64,000 bases of DNA from the NCBI GenBank assembly GCA_026708015.1, contig JAPOVT010000056.1, positions 228,134-292,133 on the forward strand, in the 5' to 3' direction. This document shows, in pieces, positions 25,757 through 34,379 of this stretch (position 1 is its first letter; the number at the start of each line of letters is the position of its first letter). A model generated the notes under the pieces. That model did no database searches and was not told where the DNA came from. It worked only from the letters and a program-made list of their open reading frames with translations. The position numbers and the translations under genes were made by a program. The DNA is from a bacterium (lineage in GTDB: Bacteria; Actinomycetota; Acidimicrobiia; Acidimicrobiales; Bin134).

Positions 25757-27433
25757 TCAGTCGACTTGGGCGATGTACCAGCGGTGAGGTGGGGTGGTGA
25801 TGAGGGGGGAAGGCTGTGCATCGCCAACCCCAACATTGGAATCCTCTCCGAAGTCAGCTCCTGGGAACTCGGAGGGCTGCACCTGGGCGAGCACGAAGTC
25901 CTGGCCAACGGCCACCTGGACTTCGGTGAAGGAGTTGTCGTCTTCACTGCGTTCGGGAAGGCCGAACGCCTCTTGAAGGGTCTGCCGTTGCCAGTTGGTG
26001 CCGTCCGCTGACCAGCCGATTATGTACTTGTGGGGGGCGTATTCGCTGTAGGCGGCTGACTCCCATTCCATGGTCGCGGCCGCCAACTCTTCAGGGGAAA
26101 AGGTTACGAGTTCGGCCCCGGTTTCGGGATCATCGAACACCACCATCACATAGCCCTGTTCGTCCTCTACTTCCCGTACCCCCTTTGGCGGCGCCTCGTT
26201 CAGGCTTTGGACGGTCTCAGTATCGAAGACATACACCGCGGAGTCATTTTCCACATCCCAGAGTGTGATGCCGCCTTCGGGTTGGTTGTACCGGAGTTCG
26301 TACCCGTCCCTTTCCATGACAATGTCAGGCATAGTGAAGTCCCCGTAGGATCCTTCAAAGGGCAATGCTGGGCCTCCGACCATGGCGATTCCCGCAGGTC
26401 CGACGGCGAGACCAGGAACCCAGCCGATGCCTTCGGGCAGGGTCAACACCTGTCCAGACCCGTAGACGCCCTCGAAGCGCTCGATCCGGTATTCCGTGTA
26501 GCCCTCATCAGAAGTCCAGATTTCGTTCAGAGCGCCAGCGGTGACTTCAACGTCAACGATGGTTCTGGTCCAGATACGGCCATCGGGTGAATAGAGCAGG
26601 TAGTCCTCGCCTGCGTCGTCTGACGCAATCAAGTGAAATCCGTCAGACGCTCCGTAACCGCCGGCGAACCACCCTGGGAAACTCTCCACCAACTCAGCGG
26701 GTCCGCCATCGCTCAAGAAGATGTGGAGATGGCTCAGACTTGGGTTCCAGACCACGTCGTCCCCAAGAGATGCCTCAACATCGGGCGGTCCTCCGTCGCT
26801 GAGAGCTACGACCGTGATGAGCTCTCTGACCACAATGGCGTCGGTTATCCACGCCGTGCCGTCGAGAGAGGCCAGATCGACAACAATCTCAGTCCAGTTC
26901 ACTCCGTGGTCATCAGAAAACCGAATCTGAGTGGACGGAGCCTCGATGGTTGATTCCCAACCCTGGATCAGCCAGCGGTCACCAGCGATGTCGACGCTCC
27001 ACGGCAGGAAACCCGCGGGAACGGAAATCGGGGTCCATTCCCTGCCGTTCTCGGTGACCAAAATCGAATTCATGCCGCGGTCGCCAAAGCTCATAGCCAG
27101 GATCCGTCCGTCGCCTACCGACTGGAGTCGGATGGTGGAGGTTTCGTCAGCTCCCAATGCGTCGGTGAGATCAACTCCAGTCCAAACCAGCCCGGTGGCA
27201 TCAGGGGCTTCAGTTGGTGTGACTGTGGGCATGGCGACGGGCTCTGGAGTTGTAGCAGCCCCTTCTGGCGTAGAGCCCTGCGGTGTCGGCGACTGGGCGG
27301 GATCGGGAAGCTCACCAGACACGACCACCTCGGTGTCGGCTGACGAGGAACAGGCAGCGACGCTGCCAGCCGCCAGCGCGATAGCCAAGACAAAGAGAAC
27401 TGCGGAGCGCAGGGATTCTCGGGGCGACCTCAT
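25757..27433 (-). CDS. Lipoprotein with Asp-box (BNR-type) segments, paralogue of the anti-sigma at 27605
   Basis: A 558-residue predicted lipoprotein. The signal peptide (SAVLFVLAIALAAGSVAAC) ends in a VAAC lipobox, then comes a Pro/Thr-rich spacer of ~60 residues. The globular part includes an Asp-box SDDHGVNWTEI, VTENGREWTPI, and a C-terminal YIIGWSADGTNWQRQTLQ block. The neighbour at 27605-29584 repeats these in the same order (SDDQGATWTDL, VTENGRDWTAI, WVGWSADGASWVWQTLS). The two are therefore tandem paralogues, this one membrane-anchored by lipid. Role unknown; sensing partner or decoy for the sigma system is an inference. Confidence 0.8.
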   Translation of the reverse strand: MRSPRESLRSAVLFVLAIALAAGSVAACSSSADTEVVVSGELPDPAQSPTPQGSTPEGAATTPEPVAMPTVTPTEAPDATGLVWTGVDLTDALGADETSTIRLQSVGDGRILAMSFGDRGMNSILVTENGREWTPISVPAGFLPWSVDIAGDRWLIQGWESTIEAPSTQIRFSDDHGVNWTEIVVDLASLDGTAWITDAIVVRELITVVALSDGGPPDVEASLGDDVVWNPSLSHLHIFLSDGGPAELVESFPGWFAGGYGASDGFHLIASDDAGEDYLLYSPDGRIWTRTIVDVEVTAGALNEIWTSDEGYTEYRIERFEGVYGSGQVLTLPEGIGWVPGLAVGPAGIAMVGGPALPFEGSYGDFTMPDIVMERDGYELRYNQPEGGITLWDVENDSAVYVFDTETVQSLNEAPPKGVREVEDEQGYVMVVFDDPETGAELVTFSPEELAAATMEWESAAYSEYAPHKYIIGWSADGTNWQRQTLQEAFGLPERSEDDNSFTEVQVAVGQDFVLAQVQPSEFPGADFGEDSNVGVGDAQPSPLITTPPHRWYIAQVD

Positions 27434-27510
27434 GACAATGACACGCTATACATGAAGCCTCGGCTTGTGGCATCACCGCGAGTGGCAGCAAATACAGTTC
27501 CGCAGACAGC

Positions 27511-27556
27511 ACTGCGGGCGGTTGGTGCGGAGGGGGACGCACCAACCGCCCGCAGT
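27511..27556. terminator. Perfect 19-bp inverted repeat, likely transcription terminator
   Basis: ACTGCGGGCGGTTGGTGCG (27511-27529) and its exact complement (27538-27556) enclose an 8-base loop. It lies about 50 bp past the stop of the anti-sigma gene and upstream of the paralogous lipoprotein gene. There is no T-run on either side, so an intrinsic terminator is likely but a protein-binding or attenuator hairpin is possible. Confidence 0.6.
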
Positions 27557-27604
27557 CGTCCTACCGTCCAGCCAGAGCCGCTGTTAACAGCCCTAACGCT
27601 CTCT

Positions 27605-29584
27605 TCATTCTACGGTGGCGATGAACCATCGCGGTGGTAGATATGTGACGGAGTAGGCACCGTCGCCGTTCTCGCTGGGCGTCTCTGAGGGATCGGCAAC
27701 GCCAACCTGTACTCGGGCGATCAGATAGTCAGTGCCAACGGCTAGATCAACGTTGGTGAGCTCTTTCTCGACATCGGTGAGATCGGCGAGTCCGAAAGCT
27801 TCGGAGAGGGTCTGCCACACCCAGCTGGCGCCGTCGGCCGACCAGCCCACCCACGCCTCAGGCTGCCTGGGCCTAATGTCGGGCGCGGCCAACAAGCTCT
27901 CATCGTTGGCCCAAGGCTCCAGTTCTTCCCTGGTAAAGGACACCAGATGTTCGCCGGTTTCGGGATCCTCAAAGATCAGCAATTCGGTATCGCCGTCGTC
28001 CCCTGCCAAGATCCGAATGCCCTCGGGGAGCATGTTGGCCTGCTCGTTCTCGGCGTCGAAAACGTAGACATCTGTGTCGTCAGTCAAGTCCCATAGAGAA
28101 AAGCCCCCCTTGGGTTCGTCGTAGCGCAGTTCGTAGCCGTCTTTGGTGACCCGCAAGTCCAGGCCAGGGTCGGGGAAGCTTCCTGGCACGGCCACTATGG
28201 CGATGCCCGCGGGGCCGACCGAGAAACGACTTACATGGGCAATGCCTTCGGGGAGTTCAGCGGCCAGGGGGGCGGTGTACACGCCGTCGAGGCGCTCGAC
28301 TCGGTAGTTGCTCGCCGCTCCCCCCGACGTCCAGATCGTCTGGTTGGTAGACCCGTAGTAGTTGGAGAGTTGATCGACGGGAACGCCGTCGCCGGTGGAC
28401 AAAGGAGTTTGGCTCCATTGGCGGCCACCAGGGGAGGCGAGTTTGAGCGCCCTCTCATTGGCCAGCATCAAGAGGTGGAACCCGTCGGTCGTGCCGTAAC
28501 CGGTAACCTGCGAGCCCGCGTATTCAGCGACTGGCTCAGCCGGGCCACCGGTGCTGTGGTAGATGCGGACAAAGCTCCGGTCGCCTCCGTAGAGGGCTTC
28601 CTCCTCCTCGGCGGTCAGCTCGAACGACTCGGGAGCTGAGGACTCGTCTCGGGTGAAGCTCACTGTGTCGCCCTCGAGGCTCATCCAGCCTCGGATCGAC
28701 TCTTTGTCGGGCACCAGCCCCCGGGCCACGATTACCGAGGCGATATCAGTGTGGACACGGTTCTCGGTGGCAATCACCATGTTGTTCCCGGACACCACTG
28801 CGGCCGCCACCGAGGTTGCTTCACCTTGGCTGCCGATGTCGAGGGCCAAATCAGTCCAAGTAGCGCCCTGATCGTCAGAGAAGAGGGCTCTGTGGTCATC
28901 GAAAGCCCCAGAACTGCCTATGCCAGTCCCGGACACCAGCCAGCGGGCACTGGCGATGTCGAATCGCTCGGGAGCCAAATCAGGCGGCATGGGGATGGCA
29001 GTCCAGTCGCGTCCGTTCTCGGTGACCATTACTTGGTCGCCGGCGGAGCCGTAGACCTGCGCCAGCACCCGGCCGTCTCCTACCGACACCATGTGGTCCA
29101 CAAAAGAGATCTCGGCACCGAATGCCTGGGTCGGCTCGTGCTCTGTCCATGCCACCACCGGAATAGTGGACAGGCTCTCCGGCGTTTGGGGTTCGGAGCC
29201 AGCTTCAGGGTCCGTCTGAGGAGGGTCTTCTGGCTCGCCCGGAGCTTCTGAGGTAGGCGCAGGGGCCGGTTCGGCGCTCGGTTGAGGCGCAGGGGAGGCA
29301 GTGGGATCGTCGACCACGATCACTTCACTGGGTTGGTCGCTATCCAGAGCGTTCCAAGCTGAGATTCCGCCCACCACCAGGACAGCCGACGCGGCGATGC
29401 CCACAACCGCCCGGCGAGTGTTGCGAGCTTTGGCCCGAGCGGCGGCCCGCTCGGCGATTGAGGACACCGGCGGGCGAACGGCCGGGGTATCGACTCGATC
29501 TCGGATGGCGGAGCCCAGGGCTTTGCCGAGGGCCTGATCGTCGGATCCGGTCTGGTTCTCAGGGGTGCGGCGCTCGTCGCTCAC
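27605..29584 (-). CDS. Anti-sigma-like membrane protein with extracytoplasmic Asp-box domain
   Basis: A 659-residue protein overlapping the ECF sigma gene by 4 bp. Residues 1-58 are polar and cytoplasmic (AIRDRVDTPAVRPPVSSIAERAA region), a single membrane helix (AVVGIAASAVLVVGGISAW) follows at about 60-78, then an acidic Pro-rich linker and a ~520-residue outer domain with Asp-box SDDQGATWTDL and related repeats. This topology and the position directly after the sigma gene are those of an anti-sigma factor, with the outside domain as a possible ligand sensor. No zinc-binding ZAS motif is visible, so the anti-sigma assignment rests on context and topology. Confidence 0.72.
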   Translation of the reverse strand: MSDERRTPENQTGSDDQALGKALGSAIRDRVDTPAVRPPVSSIAERAAARAKARNTRRAVVGIAASAVLVVGGISAWNALDSDQPSEVIVVDDPTASPAPQPSAEPAPAPTSEAPGEPEDPPQTDPEAGSEPQTPESLSTIPVVAWTEHEPTQAFGAEISFVDHMVSVGDGRVLAQVYGSAGDQVMVTENGRDWTAIPMPPDLAPERFDIASARWLVSGTGIGSSGAFDDHRALFSDDQGATWTDLALDIGSQGEATSVAAAVVSGNNMVIATENRVHTDIASVIVARGLVPDKESIRGWMSLEGDTVSFTRDESSAPESFELTAEEEEALYGGDRSFVRIYHSTGGPAEPVAEYAGSQVTGYGTTDGFHLLMLANERALKLASPGGRQWSQTPLSTGDGVPVDQLSNYYGSTNQTIWTSGGAASNYRVERLDGVYTAPLAAELPEGIAHVSRFSVGPAGIAIVAVPGSFPDPGLDLRVTKDGYELRYDEPKGGFSLWDLTDDTDVYVFDAENEQANMLPEGIRILAGDDGDTELLIFEDPETGEHLVSFTREELEPWANDESLLAAPDIRPRQPEAWVGWSADGASWVWQTLSEAFGLADLTDVEKELTNVDLAVGTDYLIARVQVGVADPSETPSENGDGAYSVTYLPPRWFIATVE

Positions 29585-30117
29585 TGCTCGACTACCTTTC
29601 GCAACTCGGCCAATCCTCGGGAGGTGGCGCTTTTGACTGTGCCCGGCCTTACCCCAATGGCCTGGGCGATCTCTTTCTCGGTCATATCGGCGTAGAACTT
29701 CAGGACAAGGACGGTCTTCTGGCGGGGAGAGAGCTGATCGAGGGCATCGAGCAGGTAGTCCCGATCCTCGGGTTGAGGGGGAATGAATGGCCGAATGCCG
29801 ATGCGCCGTCTCACTTCGCGCTTCCTCAGCTCACTACGAGCGCCGTTCACCACCGCGGTGCGCAGGTAGCCACCGGAACTCTCGAGCCGATTCCAGCGCT
29901 CATACACCTTGGCGAAGGCGTCCTGGACGATCTCTTCCGCGATCTCCTGCGTATCCACTAGCCCTCGGGCAAGGCGCACCATCGGCCCGTATTCGTCTCG
30001 GTACAGGTCGTCGAAACTGGCCAGTTGGTGAACTTCGCCAGCCGTCGCGGGTCCATGCCAAGTCGGCTGGTCGCCTTCTGAAACTCCCGAGGCCATCCAA
30101 GGGATAGTCTTCATCAC
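29581..30117 (-). CDS. ECF RNA polymerase sigma factor, SigE-family type
   Basis: A 178-residue sigma-70 family protein. Region 2 is FDDLYRDEYGPMVRLARGLV followed by EEIVQDAFAKVYERW, which matches the ECF pattern for -10 recognition. Region 4 is LSPRQKTVLVLKFYADMTEKEIAQAI..GTVKSATSRGLAELRK, the helix-turn-helix for the -35 element. It is transcribed before the membrane protein at 27605, with ATGA overlap, as a sigma/anti-sigma pair. The start may be the second Met. Confidence 0.92.
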   Translation of the reverse strand: MMKTIPWMASGVSEGDQPTWHGPATAGEVHQLASFDDLYRDEYGPMVRLARGLVDTQEIAEEIVQDAFAKVYERWNRLESSGGYLRTAVVNGARSELRKREVRRRIGIRPFIPPQPEDRDYLLDALDQLSPRQKTVLVLKFYADMTEKEIAQAIGVRPGTVKSATSRGLAELRKVVEQ

Positions 30118-30218
30118 TTGGCAACGACGCCCGGTGATGCCTTTTGGTTCCCTTTGCGCTGGCGAAAGGCGCGGGCGACTCAGGCCAATCCGGCTAGTTC
30201 TCTTGACTAACGGACCTG

Positions 30219-31424
30219 TCAGGCGGCAATGACGTTCTTGAGCAGTGCTTCGTTGGGCTCGGCGGGCAGCTGATCGAGGGGCACGGCGATCTCATCGTGA
30301 GTGGGCCCGTGCTGGGCGGCCAGCGGGGCCAGGGCATCGAAGTCGAATCCGTACAGGTCGGCGGCGTTGCCGGCCAGGATCTGCTGGAGCTCCACCGGGT
30401 CGGTGTCGCAGAACACCTGGCGTAGGTGCTCGCGGGTGTAGGGGCCGGTGCCCTCGTTGTGGGGATAGTCGGAGCCCCACATCACCTTGTGCGACCCCAG
30501 CACCTCCCGGGCGGCGGCGTCTTCGTGGCCGGGCTGGCTGATACCCACCCAGCAGTTCTGCTGGAAGTATTCGGTGGCGCTCTTGGGAAGGATGTGGCTC
30601 TCGTCGTAGCGCATCTCGCCCATGCGACCGGTGTCGCGGATCTTGGCCAGGGTTTCGTCCATGTGGGCCAAAGCGTCCACCAGCCAGGCACAGCCCTGCT
30701 CGGTCATCACGAACTTGAGCTTGGGGAACCGCTCGAACACCCCTGACAGCAATAGCTGGTAGAAGGGCCGATGAGAATAGAAGCTCACTTCGGTGATGAA
30801 CAGCAGGTCGGCCACCGAGTATTTGCCGTAGTTGGGGGCGCCGGTACCGCCATGGCTGTTGACGATGACGCCGAGGTCCTCGCAGGCGGCCCAGAACGGG
30901 TCGTACGCCGGGTCGTACAGAGGGGAGAGGTCCTTGCAGTCGGGTGGGATGGCCGAGATGAGCACACCGCCGCGCAGGTTGTTGGCCGCGATGAACTCCA
31001 CGTCTTTGATGGCCTCGTCGACGTCATTCAAGAAGGTCTGGCCGATGCCGGCTCGCTGATTGGGATACTCCGCGCACCATTCGGCCAGCCAGCGGTTGTG
31101 GGCCCGGATTCCTGCCAGTCGGTGTTCGAGTTGGTCGGCCCGGGGCGGGCGGGCGAACAGGATGAAGCTGGGAAAGAACGGAGGCACGGTGTTGGGGAAT
31201 ACCACCTCGCCCACCTGGCCGTCGGTGTACAGGTCTCCCAAGCGGCGCTCGTTGTCCCAATTGCGCACCCGGCCCCCGTCTTGGAGGTCGCGGAATGGGT
31301 TGCGGTACTTCTCCCGCCAAGCGTCAAAATCGTCGAGGTACTTCGATTCCAGGTAGCCGCGGTACGTCTCGTGATTGGCGCCGGCATGGCAGTCGGCCGA
31401 GATGATGGTGTAGCGGTCGCTCAT
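30219..31424 (-). CDS. Amidohydrolase-2 family protein (second copy)
   Basis: A 401-residue TIM-barrel amidohydrolase. Metal-site landmarks are IISADCHAGAN at the N-terminus, VIVNSHGGTGAPNYG in the middle and VMWGSDYPHNEG near the C-terminus. It is closest in style to the 50351 gene among the three members here. I placed the start at MSDRYTIISAD (31424), because the upstream extension has no family character and would run across the divergent gene start at 31443. Substrate unknown. Confidence 0.85.
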   Translation of the reverse strand: MSDRYTIISADCHAGANHETYRGYLESKYLDDFDAWREKYRNPFRDLQDGGRVRNWDNERRLGDLYTDGQVGEVVFPNTVPPFFPSFILFARPPRADQLEHRLAGIRAHNRWLAEWCAEYPNQRAGIGQTFLNDVDEAIKDVEFIAANNLRGGVLISAIPPDCKDLSPLYDPAYDPFWAACEDLGVIVNSHGGTGAPNYGKYSVADLLFITEVSFYSHRPFYQLLLSGVFERFPKLKFVMTEQGCAWLVDALAHMDETLAKIRDTGRMGEMRYDESHILPKSATEYFQQNCWVGISQPGHEDAAAREVLGSHKVMWGSDYPHNEGTGPYTREHLRQVFCDTDPVELQQILAGNAADLYGFDFDALAPLAAQHGPTHDEIAVPLDQLPAEPNEALLKNVIAA

Positions 31425-31442
31425 TCCACTAGTTTGCCAACT

Positions 31443-31805
31443 GTGAGCAACTCGCCGGGCATCGTGGAAGGGGAGTGGGACGACCAACCCCGCAACTGGC
31501 GGACGTTCTTCAAACGGTGGCGCCGAAGCAAGGAGTTGTTCCGGCTTGAGGTGATCCGAACCGAGGCCATGTCAGCCGGTGAATTCTTCGTGATCGGCCG
31601 AGCCACTGCGGGACGGGTCCAAGAGGGCGACGATTTGGTAGTCGACGTCGGCAATCAGGCGGTAGCTACCAAAGTTGTCTCCATCGACCACACCGTCCAG
31701 GGCGACGGCGGGGACGAGTTCCACATGCTCATGGCCCTCAAGCTCGACGGAATTGGTCCCGACTCCGGTATCCAACCCGGCACCATCATCCGCCAGCCTG
31801 CCTAG
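31443..31805 (+). CDS. Small beta-barrel protein, possibly EF-Tu domain-2-like
   Basis: A 120-residue protein read from a GTG start (NSPGIVEGEWDDQPRNW). The second half, FFVIGRATAGRVQEGDDLVV followed by GNQAVATKVVSIDHT and IQPGTIIRQPA, has the strand order and the G-x-V-x-x-GD spacing seen in domain 2 of translation GTPases. No GTPase domain is attached. The start is only 18 bp from the divergent amidohydrolase start, so their promoters must overlap. Function unknown; the fold suggestion is tentative. Confidence 0.55.
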   Translation: MSNSPGIVEGEWDDQPRNWRTFFKRWRRSKELFRLEVIRTEAMSAGEFFVIGRATAGRVQEGDDLVVDVGNQAVATKVVSIDHTVQGDGGDEFHMLMALKLDGIGPDSGIQPGTIIRQPA

Positions 31806-31838
31806 GCGGGGCTGCTCTGGCCTGATCCTGATTGGGTG

Positions 31839-32102
31839 TCAGCGTGGGCGATAAGCGCTGCGACGATGGTCGACGCGATGAATGACGACGGTGTTCTCGG
31901 AGTCGAAAATCTCGTAGATGATTCGGAAGTCACCCCGCCGGGCTGAGTAGAGGCCTTCGAAGTCCCAGAGCAGAGGCTTTCCCGCCTGATGCGGGTTGTG
32001 GGCTATCGGCCCGAAAATGGCCTCCGAGACAGCCCCATGCACCTTGTCTGGTAATCGATTGAAGTCTCTGCGGCCCTCCGGGGTGATGTCGATTTCATAC
32101 AC
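31839..32102 (-). CDS. RelE/ParE-family toxin
   Basis: An 87-residue RelE-type protein. It opens YEIDITPEGRRDFNRLPDKV, has the central KPLLWDFEGLYSARRGDFRI strand and ends YEIFDSENTVVIHRVDHRRS, the family pattern in which conserved Arg and a late aromatic or His residue carry out ribosome-dependent mRNA cleavage. It overlaps the antitoxin gene by 8 bp, with antitoxin first, the normal order of a type II module. Confidence 0.88.
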   Translation of the reverse strand: MYEIDITPEGRRDFNRLPDKVHGAVSEAIFGPIAHNPHQAGKPLLWDFEGLYSARRGDFRIIYEIFDSENTVVIHRVDHRRSAYRPR

Positions 32103-32364
32103 CGCTGTCCCTGAGGTGATCGCGCAACCGCATCCGTTGGCCTGCCTCGGCTTCGGCTCGCGACCTGCTGAGCGAGGCCACCAACTCAGGATCGCTCATG
32201 ATTTCGAGCGTTTCTTCGATGGACTCCATGTAGTCGCAGTTGACCAGCATGAACGACGGCCGACCATTGCGGGTAACCATGATCAGGTCACGCTGCTTTT
32301 CGACGCGGTCAGCTAGCTCCGACAAGTGACTCTTAACTTGGGAGAAGGGCAGTATTGATTCCAT
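32095..32364 (-). CDS. Phd/YefM-family antitoxin
   Basis: An 89-residue antitoxin. The N-terminal half ILPFSQVKSHLSELADRVEK with MVTRNGRPSFMLVNCDYMES is the Phd/YefM DNA-binding fold; the C-terminal tail (ELVASLSRSRAEAEAGQRM) is the kind of flexible helix that wraps the toxin. It should repress its own promoter, just upstream of 32364. It starts the accessory island. Confidence 0.88.
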   Translation of the reverse strand: MESILPFSQVKSHLSELADRVEKQRDLIMVTRNGRPSFMLVNCDYMESIEETLEIMSDPELVASLSRSRAEAEAGQRMRLRDHLRDSGV

Positions 32365-32390
32365 TGGTCATTATTCTGACCTAGTTCAAG

Positions 32391-33287
32391 TCAAGTGGCA
32401 AGCAGTTTCCTGGATGTCCACTGAATTCGCATGCCGCCTCGGACGGTCACCGGCTGATTCAGCAAATCTTTCCCTTCGCCGCACTGATCCAGTCCAGGGC
32501 AATCCCGACAAATGAAGCACGAGGGAGTCTTGGTAAGTCCCGCCAGTTCTCTTGATGATGCCGTGATGACTGCCCGAGCAGCCGATTCGGCGGTTCGCAA
32601 TCCGGTACTGAGGAGTTCCGAAATTTCAAATGTCCGTGCTGTCCGGCGAGAAGGGTCGACAAGAAGGACAACCTCGGGCACACGCCTTCTTGAGGCGACG
32701 AAGATGACCGCGGAGTAGGCGGCCTTGGCATCGGCTTCATCCGTGGCCGGTCCCACAATCACCAAGTCTCCTTGATCAGTTACGGCGTCGATAGTGGCTT
32801 CGAGGCGCAGCCCGCGCTCTGGATACTGCCATTGGACACGTTCACCGCCCTTCCAGTGCGACATATCCGGATGCCCAAGCGCCGAAGAGAGCCGAGCGAA
32901 CCAGCTAATGGACATGGAGGCAAGGCGAGCTCGCTGCGGCTCATCGATCTCGTGCCAGATATATCGGTATAGCCAGTCAAGCCCTCTTGGGCGTTCAGCA
33001 TCCCGTCGGAGGGCCATGAGGGAAGCCACGACGGCGTCCCTAGGCGACCCATCGCGGTGAATTGAATCTCGTGCCAGCGTTTTGAACGACTTGAAAACGT
33101 CTGGGCTAAAGCCATCGTTGTTGAACACATGGGCTGCGCATGATGCCTCGCAAGCGGATGCATTTGTCGCGTCAAAGTCTTTGACGATGTGCCAGTCTTC
33201 GTATCTCCTTGGTCGTTCCTGACACTGGAGCGCCACTGCCTCCAGCCCTTCAATGAGAGCAAGCTCAACATCCTGAGCAGCGATCAC
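32391..33287 (-). CDS. RecB-family-like Fe-S protein with apparently inactive nuclease site
   Basis: A 298-residue protein translated with the nuclease gene upstream (ATGA overlap at 33284-33287). Four C-terminal cysteines (257, 260, 263, 269; CFICRDCPGLDQC) plus Cys46/Cys50 resemble the Fe-S cage of Cas4/AddB nucleases. The central segment LRLEATIDAVTDQGDLVIVG aligns with the R-x-D-x-V...GDLVxxDYKTG block of those enzymes, but the catalytic D/E-x-K step is replaced by GPATD, so I read it as a non-catalytic paralogue. Base composition is lower in GC than the flanks. Function unknown; partner of 33284 is the best guess. Confidence 0.62.
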   Translation of the reverse strand: MIAAQDVELALIEGLEAVALQCQERPRRYEDWHIVKDFDATNASACEASCAAHVFNNDGFSPDVFKSFKTLARDSIHRDGSPRDAVVASLMALRRDAERPRGLDWLYRYIWHEIDEPQRARLASMSISWFARLSSALGHPDMSHWKGGERVQWQYPERGLRLEATIDAVTDQGDLVIVGPATDEADAKAAYSAVIFVASRRRVPEVVLLVDPSRRTARTFEISELLSTGLRTAESAARAVITASSRELAGLTKTPSCFICRDCPGLDQCGEGKDLLNQPVTVRGGMRIQWTSRKLLAT

Positions 33288-34252
33288 GCTTCCTCCTCGT
33301 TGTTGTAGAAGTCGTCGTCGAGTTCATGGTTATTCATCAAGAGCGCTTCTTCGAGGAGTTCGTCTGGAATGTCGGGACATCGCTCAGCGTGGTCGCAGAT
33401 CAGGCAATGACGTCCAGAAGAAGTCAGTGGCCATCGGTTCTTGGCAACCGATTCGTCGACTGTTCGGCATCGTCGTACAGCCTGCATGACTCGGTCAGCG
33501 GTTCCTTGAAGAAGGTCCAAATTGACAGTTTGCGGAGTAACCGCGGTTGATGGCAGCAGGGACACTCCTACGATGACAGAAGGAGCCGCACCTTGGCTCA
33601 GGGCGTCGACCAATGCATAGAAGGCGAGTTCGTCGTCGATGCCGAATCCCTTGCCCGATTTGATCTCAACGATGACGCGCGCAGGTCCCAGCACGACAAG
33701 ATCTGGCCTACCCGACAAAACAACATCCGCCGCTAGGTCGATGATCGTTCGACTTTGAGAGATCACCGTGAACTCGGTCAGATTACCGATCGCCCTCTTC
33801 AACTCCTCGCACCGAGCTTCGACGGTCTCGTCGTGATCCCTCTTGCCTTCTGCAGATAGGGCCTCGTACCACTCCCTGAGGTCTAGGTCTTCGGTGCGGA
33901 GCGGCTCTGCAATGGCGTGACGCCAAGTCCCCGGAACTTGCTGTCCGTTCTCGATCCGTTCGTGAGGCGCCGCTGGAGCGAGAGCAAGCACTGAGGCAGC
34001 AACATCAACGACGCGGCCGATGGCAAGGTGCTCGTTCAATGCAGCAGGACCGCCACCCATGAGCTGGGCGGTGCAGGTCATGCTTCGCCGAAGCCGATCC
34101 TTAGTGATCCTAAGAGGGCCTTCAGGTCGGTCCCAGCCTGTGAGTGCTTCCTCCAGTTTGCCATTGAGATCATCACGGAGGTTCGAGATCCGTTGCTCGC
34201 TGATCGCTGTTGGAACGGCTGCTACAACGAGTTCCTGGAGACTATTCGCCAT
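33284..34252 (-). CDS. RecB-family PD-(D/E)XK nuclease with Fe-S cluster (Cas4/AddB-like)
   Basis: A 322-residue protein. The nuclease core is clear: SGRPDLVVLG (Asp184), VIVEIKSGKGFG (Glu196, Lys198) and the downstream DELAFYALVDAL helix replacing the usual QxxxY. Cys60 in RRSMTCTAQL plus Cys283/286/292 (CLICDHAERC) give the four-cysteine Fe-S arrangement of Cas4, AddB and related 5'-3' exonucleases. There is no Cas gene or helicase nearby. It is divergent from the nuclease at 34380 and coupled to the inactive-looking paralogue at 32391. A defence or plasmid-type role is inferred from context. Confidence 0.78.
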   Translation of the reverse strand: MANSLQELVVAAVPTAISEQRISNLRDDLNGKLEEALTGWDRPEGPLRITKDRLRRSMTCTAQLMGGGPAALNEHLAIGRVVDVAASVLALAPAAPHERIENGQQVPGTWRHAIAEPLRTEDLDLREWYEALSAEGKRDHDETVEARCEELKRAIGNLTEFTVISQSRTIIDLAADVVLSGRPDLVVLGPARVIVEIKSGKGFGIDDELAFYALVDALSQGAAPSVIVGVSLLPSTAVTPQTVNLDLLQGTADRVMQAVRRCRTVDESVAKNRWPLTSSGRHCLICDHAERCPDIPDELLEEALLMNNHELDDDFYNNEEEA

Positions 34253-34379
34253 ACCACTGGTATACCCCGGAGCAGTGACAACTTGTCTGTCTTGTGGAGA
34301 GGTGTCATCGCGGAAGCAACAGACTTGTGTCGTCTATCACAGCCGAGTGGCATCATGTGCGCAACCCGAGGGAGGTCAT

